Below are positions 56,084 to 64,000 of a stretch of DNA of 64,000 bases, in pieces. Numbering within the stretch: position 1 is the first letter of the stretch; the number at the start of each line of letters is the position of its first letter. The notes beneath the pieces are model-generated. The model saw only the letters and a list, made by a program, of their open reading frames with translations. It did not search any database and had not been told where the DNA came from. Source of the stretch: Herpetosiphonaceae bacterium (GTDB lineage Bacteria; Chloroflexota; Chloroflexia; Chloroflexales; Herpetosiphonaceae); assembly GCA_026003835.1 (NCBI GenBank), contig BPHZ01000002.1, positions 248,001 through 312,000 of the forward strand. The letters run 5' to 3'. Position numbers and translations under genes: made by a program.

Positions 56084-58180
56084 CTAGACGCCTCCGCCCT
56101 CCAGGTGACGCGCAAGCAGCCATGCCTGGCTCTTGAGCGGCGGGGAATCCGGCTGCGCTGCGGCACGGCAATATGTGCCATCAGCCTGGAGGATCCATGC
56201 CTGGCTCGTATCGTCGAGCGCGCTGTTGAGCACATTTCTGTGTAGGTAATCCCTGAGCTGTGGAGATACGATGGGGAAGAGTGTCTCAACCCGGCGGTCG
56301 AGGTTGCGCTGCATCAAGTCCGCACTCCCGAGATAGATCTCCTCGGCGCCGTTGTTGAAAAAATAGTAGATCCGGCTGTGTTCAAGAAATCGTCCGACGA
56401 TACTGCGCACGCGTATTGTCTCGCTCATGCCCGGCACACCGGGTCGCAGGCAGCAAATCCCGCGAACGATCAGATCGATCTGCACGCCCGTCTGCGATGC
56501 GCGGTATAACAGCTCGATCATCTGGGGGTCGACGAGCGCATTGACTTTGAAGATCAGGTGTCCATTGCCTGCCTCGCGTTGATGCTCTATCTCACGCTCG
56601 ATCAGCCGGGTAAGTTGCTCGCGAAGGTTGACGGGAGCAACCAGCAGCTGCCGGTAGCTGCGTTGCACAGAATAGCCTGTGAGATAGTTGAAGAGATCGG
56701 AGGCATCGGCGCCGATTTCCGGGTGGCAGGTAAACAGACTAAGATCGGTGTAGACCTGCGCTGTCAACAAGTTGTAGTTGCCGGTCGCAAGGTGAACATA
56801 CCGTCGCATACCGTCGTGATCCCGGCGGACAACCATGGCGATCTTGCAGTGGGTTTTGAGCCCGAGCAGCCCATAGGCCACATGCACGCCGGCCCGCTCA
56901 AGGGTCCGCGCCCACTCGATGTTGCTCTCCTCGTCGAAGCGCGCTTTCAGCTCAACCAGCACCGCCACCTGTTTTCCTCGCTCGCGGGCAAGCATCAGCG
57001 CTTCAACAACCGGTGAGTTTCGACCTACACGATAAAGGGTCTGCTTGATCGCAAGCACTGCCGGGTCCTCGGCCGCCGCTCGGATAAAGTCGATAACTGG
57101 CTCGAATGAGTCGTAGGGGTGATGGAGCAGGATATCTCGCTGCCTGATGGCACTGAAGAAATCGGGCGCTGTGGTAAATGCCGGGTGCTTACGGGCTGCA
57201 AAGGGAGGATCTTTGAGATCCGGCCGGTCAAGCGTCAAAAGCTCGCGCAGCGAACTTAGAGCCAGGAACTGATCGATTTGATACACATCTTCACGGGTGA
57301 TCTGTAGTTCCTTAATGAAGAACTCAAGCAGATCATCGGGGAAGGCTGTGATCGTGGAGAAGCGCACGACGCTGCCGAAGCGGCGCTGGCGGACGCTCTG
57401 CTCGATCATCCGCAGCAGGTCCGCTGCCTCATCCTCCTGGATCTCCATGTCGGCGTTGCGCGTGATCCGGAAGGGATAAGCCTCTACGACAGCCATTCCG
57501 GGAAAGAGCGCGGACAGGTTGGCCAGGATCACATCCTCGATCCAGACAAACCGGTGAATCCGTGAGGCGTATGCATCAGGGCCGACCAGTTGTGTGAGTG
57601 GCAGCAGCCGCGGCAGGACTTCCGGTACCTTGACCCGCGCAATGTGGTGCTGCCCGGCAGGAGAGCGCACCACCACCGCCAGGTTCAGGCTCAGGTTTGA
57701 AATATGTGGAAATGGATGGCTGGGATCGATCGCCAGGGGGGTCAGGATGGGGAAAATCTCCTGCTCGAAGTAGCGATCGACGGCGCTGCGCTCTGCTGAA
57801 GTGAGATTGCCGTACGCAAGCAGCTCGATGCCCTGGCGGCAGAGCTCGGGTATCAGCTCTTCATAGAAGAGCCTGCGTTGGTCGCGAACCAGGCTCTCAA
57901 CAGCCGCTTTGATCGCGCGAAGCTGTTCGTGTGGTGTCATGCCATCCTGGGCCAGCTGTGTAACGCCTGCTGCAATCTGTGCCTTGAGGCCGGCGACGCG
58001 AATCATAAAAAACTCATCCAGGTTGGTCGAGAAAATCGATAGGAATTTGATACGCTCAAGGATTGGATGGCCGGGATTGGCGGCCTCCTCCAGGACGCGG
58101 CGATTGAAGGCCAGCCAGCTTAACTCACGATTGATGTACCGTTCAGCAGAGGGCGGCGGCTGGTGCGGGATGACGTCCAT
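56084..58180 (-). CDS. ppk1: polyphosphate kinase 1
   Basis: A 698-residue kinase of standard length. It begins RYINRELSWLAFNRRVLEEA. The phospho-His motif is RYVHLATGNYN, with His463 as the expected phospho-acceptor. The second conserved His (601) is in GRFLEHSRIYYF, and LYRVGRNSPVVEAL and EERSNIEWAR-like (FDEESNIEWAR) segments line the tunnel. It makes polyphosphate from ATP reversibly. The start at 58180 with TAGGAG upstream is preferred to the GTG at 58204. Confidence 0.97.
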   Translation of the reverse strand: MDVIPHQPPPSAERYINRELSWLAFNRRVLEEAANPGHPILERIKFLSIFSTNLDEFFMIRVAGLKAQIAAGVTQLAQDGMTPHEQLRAIKAAVESLVRDQRRLFYEELIPELCRQGIELLAYGNLTSAERSAVDRYFEQEIFPILTPLAIDPSHPFPHISNLSLNLAVVVRSPAGQHHIARVKVPEVLPRLLPLTQLVGPDAYASRIHRFVWIEDVILANLSALFPGMAVVEAYPFRITRNADMEIQEDEAADLLRMIEQSVRQRRFGSVVRFSTITAFPDDLLEFFIKELQITREDVYQIDQFLALSSLRELLTLDRPDLKDPPFAARKHPAFTTAPDFFSAIRQRDILLHHPYDSFEPVIDFIRAAAEDPAVLAIKQTLYRVGRNSPVVEALMLARERGKQVAVLVELKARFDEESNIEWARTLERAGVHVAYGLLGLKTHCKIAMVVRRDHDGMRRYVHLATGNYNLLTAQVYTDLSLFTCHPEIGADASDLFNYLTGYSVQRSYRQLLVAPVNLREQLTRLIEREIEHQREAGNGHLIFKVNALVDPQMIELLYRASQTGVQIDLIVRGICCLRPGVPGMSETIRVRSIVGRFLEHSRIYYFFNNGAEEIYLGSADLMQRNLDRRVETLFPIVSPQLRDYLHRNVLNSALDDTSQAWILQADGTYCRAAAQPDSPPLKSQAWLLARHLEGGGV

Positions 58181-58349
58181 AACGTGGGGAACTCCTACAG
58201 GCACGATTCACTTGTGTTCGATGATTGTTACGATAGCACATCTACTATCCTATGGCTAGTACACTTCATATTCCAGGCTGCGTCAGATGCCCGTTCCTAT
58301 TGTTCGCGGAGCGAGGACGTGACTGGTACGCCTGAGTGAGGAGGATGAT

Positions 58350-58382
58350 ATGTCGCGCGATCTCTTTGACTGGCGGTGGTGA
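58350..58382 (+). other. very short ORF with strong ribosome-binding site
   Basis: GAGGAGGATGAT precedes ATG and ten codons (MSRDLFDWRW) with a TGA stop. It ends 11 bp before the -35 of the fadR promoter. It may be a remnant or a small peptide gene; no further evidence. Confidence 0.2.
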
Positions 58383-58392
58383 AGTCAGGGGG

Positions 58393-58421
58393 TAGACAGA
58401 CGGCTATGCAATATGTATAAT
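58393..58421 (+). promoter_or_regulatory. fadR operon promoter
   Basis: TAGACA (58393-58398), 17-bp spacer, perfect TATAAT (58416-58421). Transcription would start at about 58428, the first base of the operator. The leader would be about 23 nt. Confidence 0.85.
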
Positions 58422-58426
58422 AGTCT

Positions 58427-58445
58427 TAACTGGTCTGACCAGTTA
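58427..58445 (+). promoter_or_regulatory. FadR-type operator
   Basis: Perfect 19-bp palindrome TAACTGGTCTGACCAGTTA. Its core matches the known Escherichia coli FadR site pattern (for example CTGGTACGACCAG at fadBA). It covers the predicted transcription start and lies 5 bp before the fadR ATG, so FadR should repress its own operon. Confidence 0.9.
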
Positions 58446-58450
58446 GCAGG

Positions 58451-59176
58451 ATGAGGAACAACGTGGATAATCATGTTCTATCGCAGCGTCCTGCCCTTCA
58501 CGCCGAGCAGGTGCTGATCAAAGCCATGCTTGCTGGAAGCTTCCCCCCCGGCTCTGTGCTTCCGGGTGAGCGCTCGCTGGCCGCGCAGCTGGGTGTTACA
58601 CGGCCAACGCTGCGCGAGGTCCTGCAGCGGCTTGAGCGTGACGGCTGGATTACTATTCGGCATGGCAAGGCGACCGTCGTCAATGATTTCTGGCGTGACG
58701 GTGGGCTGAACGTTCTCAGCGCCCTGGTCCGCTATGGCGAGCAGCTGCCCGACGGTTTCATCCCCAATTTGCTGGAGGTGCGCCTGGCGCTTGCCCCGGC
58801 CTATACCCGGGCGGCAGTCACCCGATCTGCGGCAGTGGTCGCAGAGCTTCTTAATCGCTCCGACGATCTCGACGATGTGCCCGAAGCCTTCGCCGCCTTT
58901 GACTGGCAGCTCCACCGCACGCTGACGATCTGCTCCGGGAATCCGATCTACACACTGATTCTGAATGGGTTCGCCGGTTTCTATGAGCAGATGGCCCGGC
59001 TCTACTTTGCGCAACCAGAGGCGCGCGCCAGCTCGCGCAGCTTCTACGCCGCGCTGCGTGGCGCTGCTTTGAGCGGGGATGCCGGCGAGGCTGAGCGGGT
59101 GGCCCGGCAGGTTCTGGCGGAAAGTATCGCCCTGTGGCAGTCCGGCGCTGCGCGCTACCATTGGGAGGAACGATGA
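58451..59176 (+). CDS. fadR: FadR-like GntR/FCD-type fatty acid-responsive regulator
   Basis: A 241-residue protein closely resembling gammaproteobacterial FadR. The winged helix has FPPGSVLPGERSLAAQLGVT, RPTLREVLQRLERDGWIT and IRHGKATVVNDFW, almost the same as E. coli in the DNA-contact residues. The ligand domain has SGNPIYTLILNGFAGFY and ends with ESIALW, keeping the Ser and Trp of the acyl-CoA site while a Gly before them is replaced. Family knowledge: FadR releases DNA on binding long-chain acyl-CoA. It overlaps the next gene by 4 bp (ATGA). Confidence 0.93.
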   Translation: MRNNVDNHVLSQRPALHAEQVLIKAMLAGSFPPGSVLPGERSLAAQLGVTRPTLREVLQRLERDGWITIRHGKATVVNDFWRDGGLNVLSALVRYGEQLPDGFIPNLLEVRLALAPAYTRAAVTRSAAVVAELLNRSDDLDDVPEAFAAFDWQLHRTLTICSGNPIYTLILNGFAGFYEQMARLYFAQPEARASSRSFYAALRGAALSGDAGEAERVARQVLAESIALWQSGAARYHWEER

Positions 59177-60759
59177 GACGCTGGAATGGCTGGGGAGATG
59201 ATACGGTGGTTGTGCCGCTGTCGGAACCTGCGCTTGAACTGCTCGGGCGCCTGCTTGGGCCGGGCACGCCCCCGCGCGATGCTACACTTTCCGAGGCCCT
59301 GGCAGCAGTGCCCTCCTCGCGTCTGCCAACACATCCTCTGATCAGTGTCGATCCGCTCGATCGGCTGCACCATGCTCGTGGCCAGAGCCTGCCCGATTGG
59401 ATCGCCCTGCGTAGCGGCAGGATTGATGCCTTCCCTGATGGCGTTGCCTATCCTGCGAGCGGTGAGGAGGTGCGGGCATTGATCGATGTTGCCAGAGCGA
59501 CAGGCGTCCGGCTCATCCCGTATGGCGGCGGCACCAGCGTTGTCGGCCACGTCAATCCGCGAGGCGATGCTCCGGTACTGACGGTGGATATGCGGCGCTT
59601 GAGCCTGCTGCAGCACCTCGATGAAAAAAGCCGGCTGGCAACCTTTGGCGCCGGTGTTGTGGGTCCGGCGCTGGAGGCGCAGCTGCGGGCGCGGGGCTAC
59701 ACACTTGGACATTTTCCGCAATCGTTCGAGTACTCGACGCTCGGCGGCTGGGTTGCGACCCGCTCCAGCGGCCAGCAGTCGCTGGGCTACGGGCGGATCG
59801 AGCAGCTCTTTGCCGGTGGGCGGCTGGAAACACCCGCCGGCACACTCGAGCTGCCGCCCTTCCCGGCCTCAGCGGCTGGGCCGGATCTACGCCAGTTGGT
59901 GCTTGGCTCTGAGGGCCGCCTGGGCATCCTGACTGAGGCAACCGTGCGTGTGACGCCGCTGCCGGAGCGCGAGGCGTTCCACGCTGTCTTCTTTCCTGAC
60001 TGGGAGTGTGCCCTTGCTGCCGCGAGGAGTCTGGCTCAGGCCGGGCTGCCGCTCTCGATGCTGCGGCTCAGCACGCCTGTGGAAACCGCGACGACGCTGG
60101 CGCTTGCCGGGCACGCGCGGGCGATAGGCGCGCTGGAACGTCTGCTGGCCCTGCGCGGCGCCGGCGACGGCAAGTGCTTGCTGTTGCTGGGCTTTACCGG
60201 GCGCAGCAGGCTGGTGCGGCAGGCGCGCAGAGAGGCGCTGGCGATCGCGCGCAGCTACGCTGGCATCCACACTGGGCAGCTGTTCGGCAAGCAGTGGCGC
60301 AAGAGCCGCTTTCGCGCTCCCTACCTGCGTAACACGCTGTGGGAGCTTGGCTATGCCGTCGATACGCTGGAGACGGCGACGACCTGGTCCAGGGTTTCCG
60401 CGCTGCTCGAACACATCGAGACAGCTCTGCGCTCGGCGCTGCTTGCCGAGGGCGAGCAGGTCCATGTGTTCACGCATCTGTCGCACGTTTACCCGACAGG
60501 CTCCAGCATCTACACGACCTTTGTCTTTCGCATCGCCGGGGATGCCTGCGAAACCCTCCGGCGCTGGCAGATCCTCAAGGAGACGGCGAGCAGGGCAATT
60601 ATCGAGGACGGGGGCACCATCAGCCACCAGCATGGTGTTGGCGCGGATCATAGGCCCTATCTCGCCGTAGAAAAGGGCGCTCTGGGCATGGCTGCGCTCC
60701 ATGCTGTCTGTAGCTCATTCGATCCGGATGGATTGATGGATAGCGGCAATTTGCTCTAG
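59173..60759 (+). CDS. FAD-binding oxidase, alkyldihydroxyacetonephosphate synthase (AGPS)-like
   Basis: A 528-residue flavoprotein of the vanillyl-alcohol-oxidase fold. The start MRRWNGWGDDTVVVPL and the stretch PQSFEYSTLGGWVATRSSG match AGPS rather than lactate or glycolate oxidases. The FAD motif is YGGGTSVVGH at about 120, and GSEGRLGILTEATVRV follows. Near the C-terminus the AGPS HHH motif is SHQHGVG, one His replaced by Gln. AGPS exchanges the acyl chain of acyl-DHAP for a fatty alcohol, starting ether lipids. GGGAGGAACG precedes the ATG, which overlaps the fadR stop. Confidence 0.85.
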   Translation: MRRWNGWGDDTVVVPLSEPALELLGRLLGPGTPPRDATLSEALAAVPSSRLPTHPLISVDPLDRLHHARGQSLPDWIALRSGRIDAFPDGVAYPASGEEVRALIDVARATGVRLIPYGGGTSVVGHVNPRGDAPVLTVDMRRLSLLQHLDEKSRLATFGAGVVGPALEAQLRARGYTLGHFPQSFEYSTLGGWVATRSSGQQSLGYGRIEQLFAGGRLETPAGTLELPPFPASAAGPDLRQLVLGSEGRLGILTEATVRVTPLPEREAFHAVFFPDWECALAAARSLAQAGLPLSMLRLSTPVETATTLALAGHARAIGALERLLALRGAGDGKCLLLLGFTGRSRLVRQARREALAIARSYAGIHTGQLFGKQWRKSRFRAPYLRNTLWELGYAVDTLETATTWSRVSALLEHIETALRSALLAEGEQVHVFTHLSHVYPTGSSIYTTFVFRIAGDACETLRRWQILKETASRAIIEDGGTISHQHGVGADHRPYLAVEKGALGMAALHAVCSSFDPDGLMDSGNLL

Positions 60760-60814
60760 TGCGTCGGCAGGCCGAGGTTTCAAAAATATTGAGGTGATGA
60801 CAGGGGCATCGACG

Positions 60815-62425
60815 ATGATCAGCCAGCATATGCGCGAGCAAAACTGGAGCGAGCTTGATCGGCCCTGGGATCTTGTCGTCGTCGGCGGTGGGATTACTGG
60901 GGCAGGAATCCTCCGTGAGGCAGCCCGTCTGCGGCTGCGGGTGCTGCTGGTGGAGCAGCATGATTTCGCTTGGGGCACGTCAAGCCGCTCTTCGAAGCTG
61001 ATCCACGGCGGCCTGCGCTACCTGCGTGATGGGCGGCTGAAGCTCGTCTATGAGTCGGTCCGGGAGCGCGATTGGCTTGTACAGGCGGCGCCGGGGCTGA
61101 TTGACCCTGTCGGTTTTCTGCTGGCGACCTACAAGGGCGATCTGCCCGGCAGACGGGCCTACAGCGCCGCGCTGGCGCTCTACGACCTGCTGGCGGGGCG
61201 CTGGCAGCATAGCTTCTTTGCGGCTCCGGATTTTACGCTTCTGGCGCCCTATATTGCTCAAATGGGCCTCGTCGGAGGCTTTGGCTATGGCGATGCCCAG
61301 ACCGACGATGCCCGGCTGGTGCTGCGGCTGATCCGCGAGGCGCTGGCAGATGGCGCCACTGCGATCAACTACGTGCGCGCCGAGGGGCTGCTGCGATCAG
61401 GCGGTAGGGTCACCGGCGTGCAACTGCGCGACTGCCTCTCAGGTCAGGTTGTCGAGGTGTACGCTCGTGTCGTTATCAATGCGACGGGCGCCTGGGCTGA
61501 TGATCTGCGCGAGGACATGGCCCGAGCGGCTAGAGTGCGGCCTCTGCGCGGCAGCCATCTTGTCGTCCCCACCTGGCGGCTGCCGGTCGCGCAGGCCGTC
61601 AGCTTCCTTCACCCCAGCGATCGTCGCCCGGTTTTTCTTGTGCCCTGGGAGGGCACAACGCTCATCGGTACCACGGATCTGGATCACGACCGGCCGCTCG
61701 ACGAGGAGCCGCGCATTAGCGCCGATGAGGTGTCCTATTTGCTGGCAGCTGTCGAAGCCCGCTTCCCGGCGCTCCAGCTTACGCCGGATGATGTTCTTTC
61801 GACTTATGCCGGGGTGCGGCCGGTCATAGCCAGCGGGAAGAAACATCCCTCCAGAGAATCGCGCGACCACGCTATCTGGGACGAAGGCGGGCTGGTGACT
61901 GTCACGGGTGGTAAGCTAACCACATTTCGCCTGATCGCTCTGGATACGCTCGCCGTTGCCCGCCGCTACCTGCTCGATATGCCGCCGCTCAAGCGCACAG
62001 CTTCAGTGTTGGCACCGGCTCCGCGCGACCTCCCTTCGAAGATTCCCCTTGACGCCGTCCTGCGCCGGCGGCTGTTGGGCCGCTACGGAGCCGACGCCCT
62101 CCACGTTATCGATCTGGCCGCACCCGAGGAGTTGGAGCCGGTGCCTGGTACGGCGACGCTCTGGGCAGAGCTGCGTTGGGCCGCTCGCGCAGAAAGCGTT
62201 GCCCATCTCGAAGATCTGCTGCTGCGCCGCACACGGATCGGGCTTGTGCTGCCCGAGGGCGGGCTGGCAACGCGCGGGCCGGGATCGCTCGCCGAACGGG
62301 TGCGCGCTATCTGTAGCGAAGAACTAGGCTGGGACGGCGCCCGCTGGGAGCAGGAGGAGTCCGCCTACAGGCAGCTCTGGCGCAGCTGCTATAGCCTTCC
62401 GGATATCGGCGCTTGCTCAGCCTGA
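60815..62425 (+). CDS. glpD: glycerol-3-phosphate dehydrogenase, FAD-dependent
   Basis: A 536-residue GlpD. The FAD fold is DLVVVGGGITGAGILREAA; the signature TSSRSSKLIHGGLRYL follows, then LRGSHLVVP, FLVPWEGTTLIGTTDLDHD and TVTGGKLTTFR. It oxidises glycerol-3-phosphate to DHAP and passes electrons to quinone at the membrane. It is third in the fadR operon, 55 bp after the AGPS-like gene. The start at 60815 has AGGGG eight bases upstream; an ATG at 60797 and a GTG at 60794 are alternatives. Confidence 0.95.
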   Translation: MISQHMREQNWSELDRPWDLVVVGGGITGAGILREAARLRLRVLLVEQHDFAWGTSSRSSKLIHGGLRYLRDGRLKLVYESVRERDWLVQAAPGLIDPVGFLLATYKGDLPGRRAYSAALALYDLLAGRWQHSFFAAPDFTLLAPYIAQMGLVGGFGYGDAQTDDARLVLRLIREALADGATAINYVRAEGLLRSGGRVTGVQLRDCLSGQVVEVYARVVINATGAWADDLREDMARAARVRPLRGSHLVVPTWRLPVAQAVSFLHPSDRRPVFLVPWEGTTLIGTTDLDHDRPLDEEPRISADEVSYLLAAVEARFPALQLTPDDVLSTYAGVRPVIASGKKHPSRESRDHAIWDEGGLVTVTGGKLTTFRLIALDTLAVARRYLLDMPPLKRTASVLAPAPRDLPSKIPLDAVLRRRLLGRYGADALHVIDLAAPEELEPVPGTATLWAELRWAARAESVAHLEDLLLRRTRIGLVLPEGGLATRGPGSLAERVRAICSEELGWDGARWEQEESAYRQLWRSCYSLPDIGACSA

Positions 62426-62443
62426 ATCCTTTCCGGCTCTGCT

Positions 62444-63079
62444 CTACTCCGCCGGCCGCCTGTTTATGACAACGCTGGCGAAGCCTTGCCGTGCGCAGTT
62501 GTAAAAGAATTTCATGTAGAGCCGCTCCGATACTTCATCAGCCCTGAGGATGGCGCCGGTCATATAGACCGCGATGAAGTTTGGATCGCCGTCTCCATAA
62601 GCAGTCCCGTCATCCGGGTAGTCGACGTGCTCGATCTGGAGCTTTTCACGTAAGCGCAGGCGCTCGATCAGTCGCTGCCGGATATGGGTGCTCCCTCTGA
62701 TTCGCTCCATGTTCCCCTCCGGCGTTTCGGTGTCGTCCCAGAAAACCAGCTCTCCATCGGGGATGAAGAGCGGCGCCAGGGCATCGACACGTTGCTCGTT
62801 CCAGTTTTGAATGAATTGATCGGCCATTGCCCTTGCGTGCCCGGTTGTGCAAGCTGTCTTTGTGCTGTTTGCAGGGCTCGCGGACGGCGTTTCAGTCGTG
62901 CCATTCGTAGGATTCGCCGAGGGCGTTTCAGGGGTAGATGTCTCGGTTGGCGCGGCTGCCAGCGCTATCTCCTGGACGGTTGGACCGCCGGATTCCCGCT
63001 GGCAAGCTGCCAGAATCAGAAGTAAGACGACCATAAAACAGATGATCGCGGTTCGTTGGGCCTGGCTCATCCTCAACAT
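62444..63079 (-). CDS. lipoprotein with SnoaL/NTF2-like domain
   Basis: A 211-residue exported protein. The lipobox LLLILAACQ is followed by a Thr/Pro/Ser-rich spacer with ETPSANPTNGT and ETPSASPANST repeats. From about residue 87 an NTF2-like alpha+beta fold begins (ARAMADQFIQNWNEQRVDAL, FIPDGELVFWDD). No catalytic residues could be assigned. GGGAGG lies 10 bp before the ATG at 63079. Convergent with glpD, 18 bp apart. Confidence 0.8.
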   Translation of the reverse strand: MLRMSQAQRTAIICFMVVLLLILAACQRESGGPTVQEIALAAAPTETSTPETPSANPTNGTTETPSASPANSTKTACTTGHARAMADQFIQNWNEQRVDALAPLFIPDGELVFWDDTETPEGNMERIRGSTHIRQRLIERLRLREKLQIEHVDYPDDGTAYGDGDPNFIAVYMTGAILRADEVSERLYMKFFYNCARQGFASVVINRRPAE

Positions 63080-63372
63080 CAGATCTATTCCTCCCTTTCC
63101 AACTTGTGGCAGCATCGTCGCCGGTGCCGGTCTGTGTCCCAGGCTTGTGTTATCGTACTGCCACTATCGTATCTATCACGACTACACCGCACTGCCAGGG
63201 AGGGTTCCTTCAGCGTAAGACTTGTGAAACTCTTTGGGCAGATCCTGCTTGCCCTTAACGACTCCATCTTGCCTTAAACTTGACGGCCTGTAGTACGCTA
63301 TGGTATCTTCCGCATAGCAGAGACCCGCTTCTTCCCGCCGCCTATGCCAGAATGACAGCTAAGGATAGAGCT
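63080..63372. other. divergent intergenic region
   Basis: 293 bp between the lipoprotein and the ATPase genes. TATCGTA occurs twice close together (63142-63165). No clear promoter or repeat was found by eye; a TTGACG at 63280-63285 lacks a good -10 box. Confidence 0.4.
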
Positions 63373-64000
63373 ATGCCAAACTTTCTGCCATCCCCATCGA
63401 CCCCCTTTGTCGACAGAGAGGCGGAGCTGGCGCAGGTAACACGGTTGCTCGCCGATCCAGCCTGTAGGATGCTGACCCTGGTCGGCCCTAGCGGCATCGG
63501 CAAAACTCGTCTCGCCTTCCAGGCAGCGTCCACACTGGGCGAAGGCTTTCCCGACGGCGTCATTTATGTCTCTCTGGCGTCGATCAGCGCTCCCGATCTC
63601 GTCGCGCCTGCGCTTGGAATAGCGCTGGGCCTCTCGTTCTATGGAGTTCCCGAGCCGGCGGAGGCGCTGTTCAATCATCTTCGCGATCGGACTCTGCTGC
63701 TCGTGTTGGATGAGGTTGACCACGTAGCGTCCGGCTCTGCCTTGCTCGGCGATCTGCTTCTTGCTGCGCCGGGAATAAAAATTTTGGCGACATCCCGCGA
63801 TCCCGTCGGGCTGGAACAAGAACAGCTTTTTTCTGTTGCAGGTATGGCTGTGCCGCAGAGTGATAATATCTCTCGTGACGATCCGCCTGCCATCGTGAAG
63901 CTGTTTCTGCAGAGCGCCAGACGCGCAGGCGCCAGATTCCGTCCCTCGCAGCGAGATTGGTCCGCTATTGCTCGTACATGCCGGCTGGCTGCCGGTATCC
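63373..64000 (+). CDS. STAND-type ATPase / LuxR- or AfsR-like regulator (partial)
   Basis: Open to the right edge, 209 codons. The N-terminus STPFVDREAELAQVTRLLAD is followed by Walker A GPSGIGKTRLAF and Walker B LLLVLDEVDHV, and then ILATSRDPVGL (the sensor segment of NB-ARC-like ATPases). The rest is outside the window, probably TPR repeats and perhaps an HTH. Members are MalT/AfsR-like signal-transduction ATPases. AAGGA precedes the ATG at 63373. Confidence 0.85.
   Translation, partial: MPNFLPSPSTPFVDREAELAQVTRLLADPACRMLTLVGPSGIGKTRLAFQAASTLGEGFPDGVIYVSLASISAPDLVAPALGIALGLSFYGVPEPAEALFNHLRDRTLLLVLDEVDHVASGSALLGDLLLAAPGIKILATSRDPVGLEQEQLFSVAGMAVPQSDNISRDDPPAIVKLFLQSARRAGARFRPSQRDWSAIARTCRLAAGI

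Overview
The window is GC-rich bacterial chromosome, densely coded, with no rRNA, tRNA, CRISPR array or intact mobile element that I can see. The gene set suggests a Chloroflexota (Chloroflexia-like) bacterium: KaiC-like tandem ATPase, ECF41 sigma factor, golvesin-type M23 peptidase, abundant sugar ABC and glycoside hydrolase genes, giant STAND-type signalling proteins, and groESL under CIRCE control. This assignment is inference from gene content, not proof.

Layout. 1-3123: GDP-mannose/deoxyhexose genes (nucleotidyltransferase running off the left edge, manC, rmd-like). 3221-7227: ferritin and small housekeeping or accessory genes (histidine phosphatase, cyclase family, aminoglycoside phosphotransferase family, DUF423, DinB). 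7364-8614: wreck of a propeller-GGDEF gene. 8760-10193: tRNA 2'-phosphotransferase overlapping a NUDIX gene, then DUF2795. 10221-14918: repeat-rich zone around HPP, Zn-alcohol dehydrogenase and DUF885-like genes. 14935-32403: carbohydrate region with a GT4 glycosyltransferase, GH31, a glycogen-debranching-like enzyme, GH130 and a LacI-GH-SBP-permease-permease ABC cluster, interrupted by an ECF41 sigma-factor module. 32624-46508: PspA, RuvB, KaiC-like, GalE, two histidine kinases, an M23 peptidase, a beta-helix membrane protein and MgtE. 46753-53760: a 1563-residue MBL/STAS/pseudokinase/AAA/TPR fusion followed by groESL with two CIRCE operators. 53764-58180: IS4 remnant, then Ppx/GppA and Ppk1. 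58393-62425: a FadR-like regulator with a perfect operator, an alkyl-DHAP-synthase-like FAD enzyme and GlpD. 62444-64000: a lipoprotein and the start of another STAND-type ATPase.

How the parts work together. The sugar genes suggest import and hydrolysis of gluco- and manno-oligosaccharides plus GDP-mannose-derived glycan synthesis. The FadR-AGPS-GlpD operon couples an acyl-CoA-type regulator to glycerol-3-phosphate/DHAP metabolism and possibly to ether-lipid synthesis. A family of palindromic repeats, with one core and one orientation, sits in six intergenic places, several times directly against stop codons. Several regulatory sites can be read at base level: CIRCE x2, a FadR operator, an ECF41-type promoter and a LacI-type operator over a promoter.
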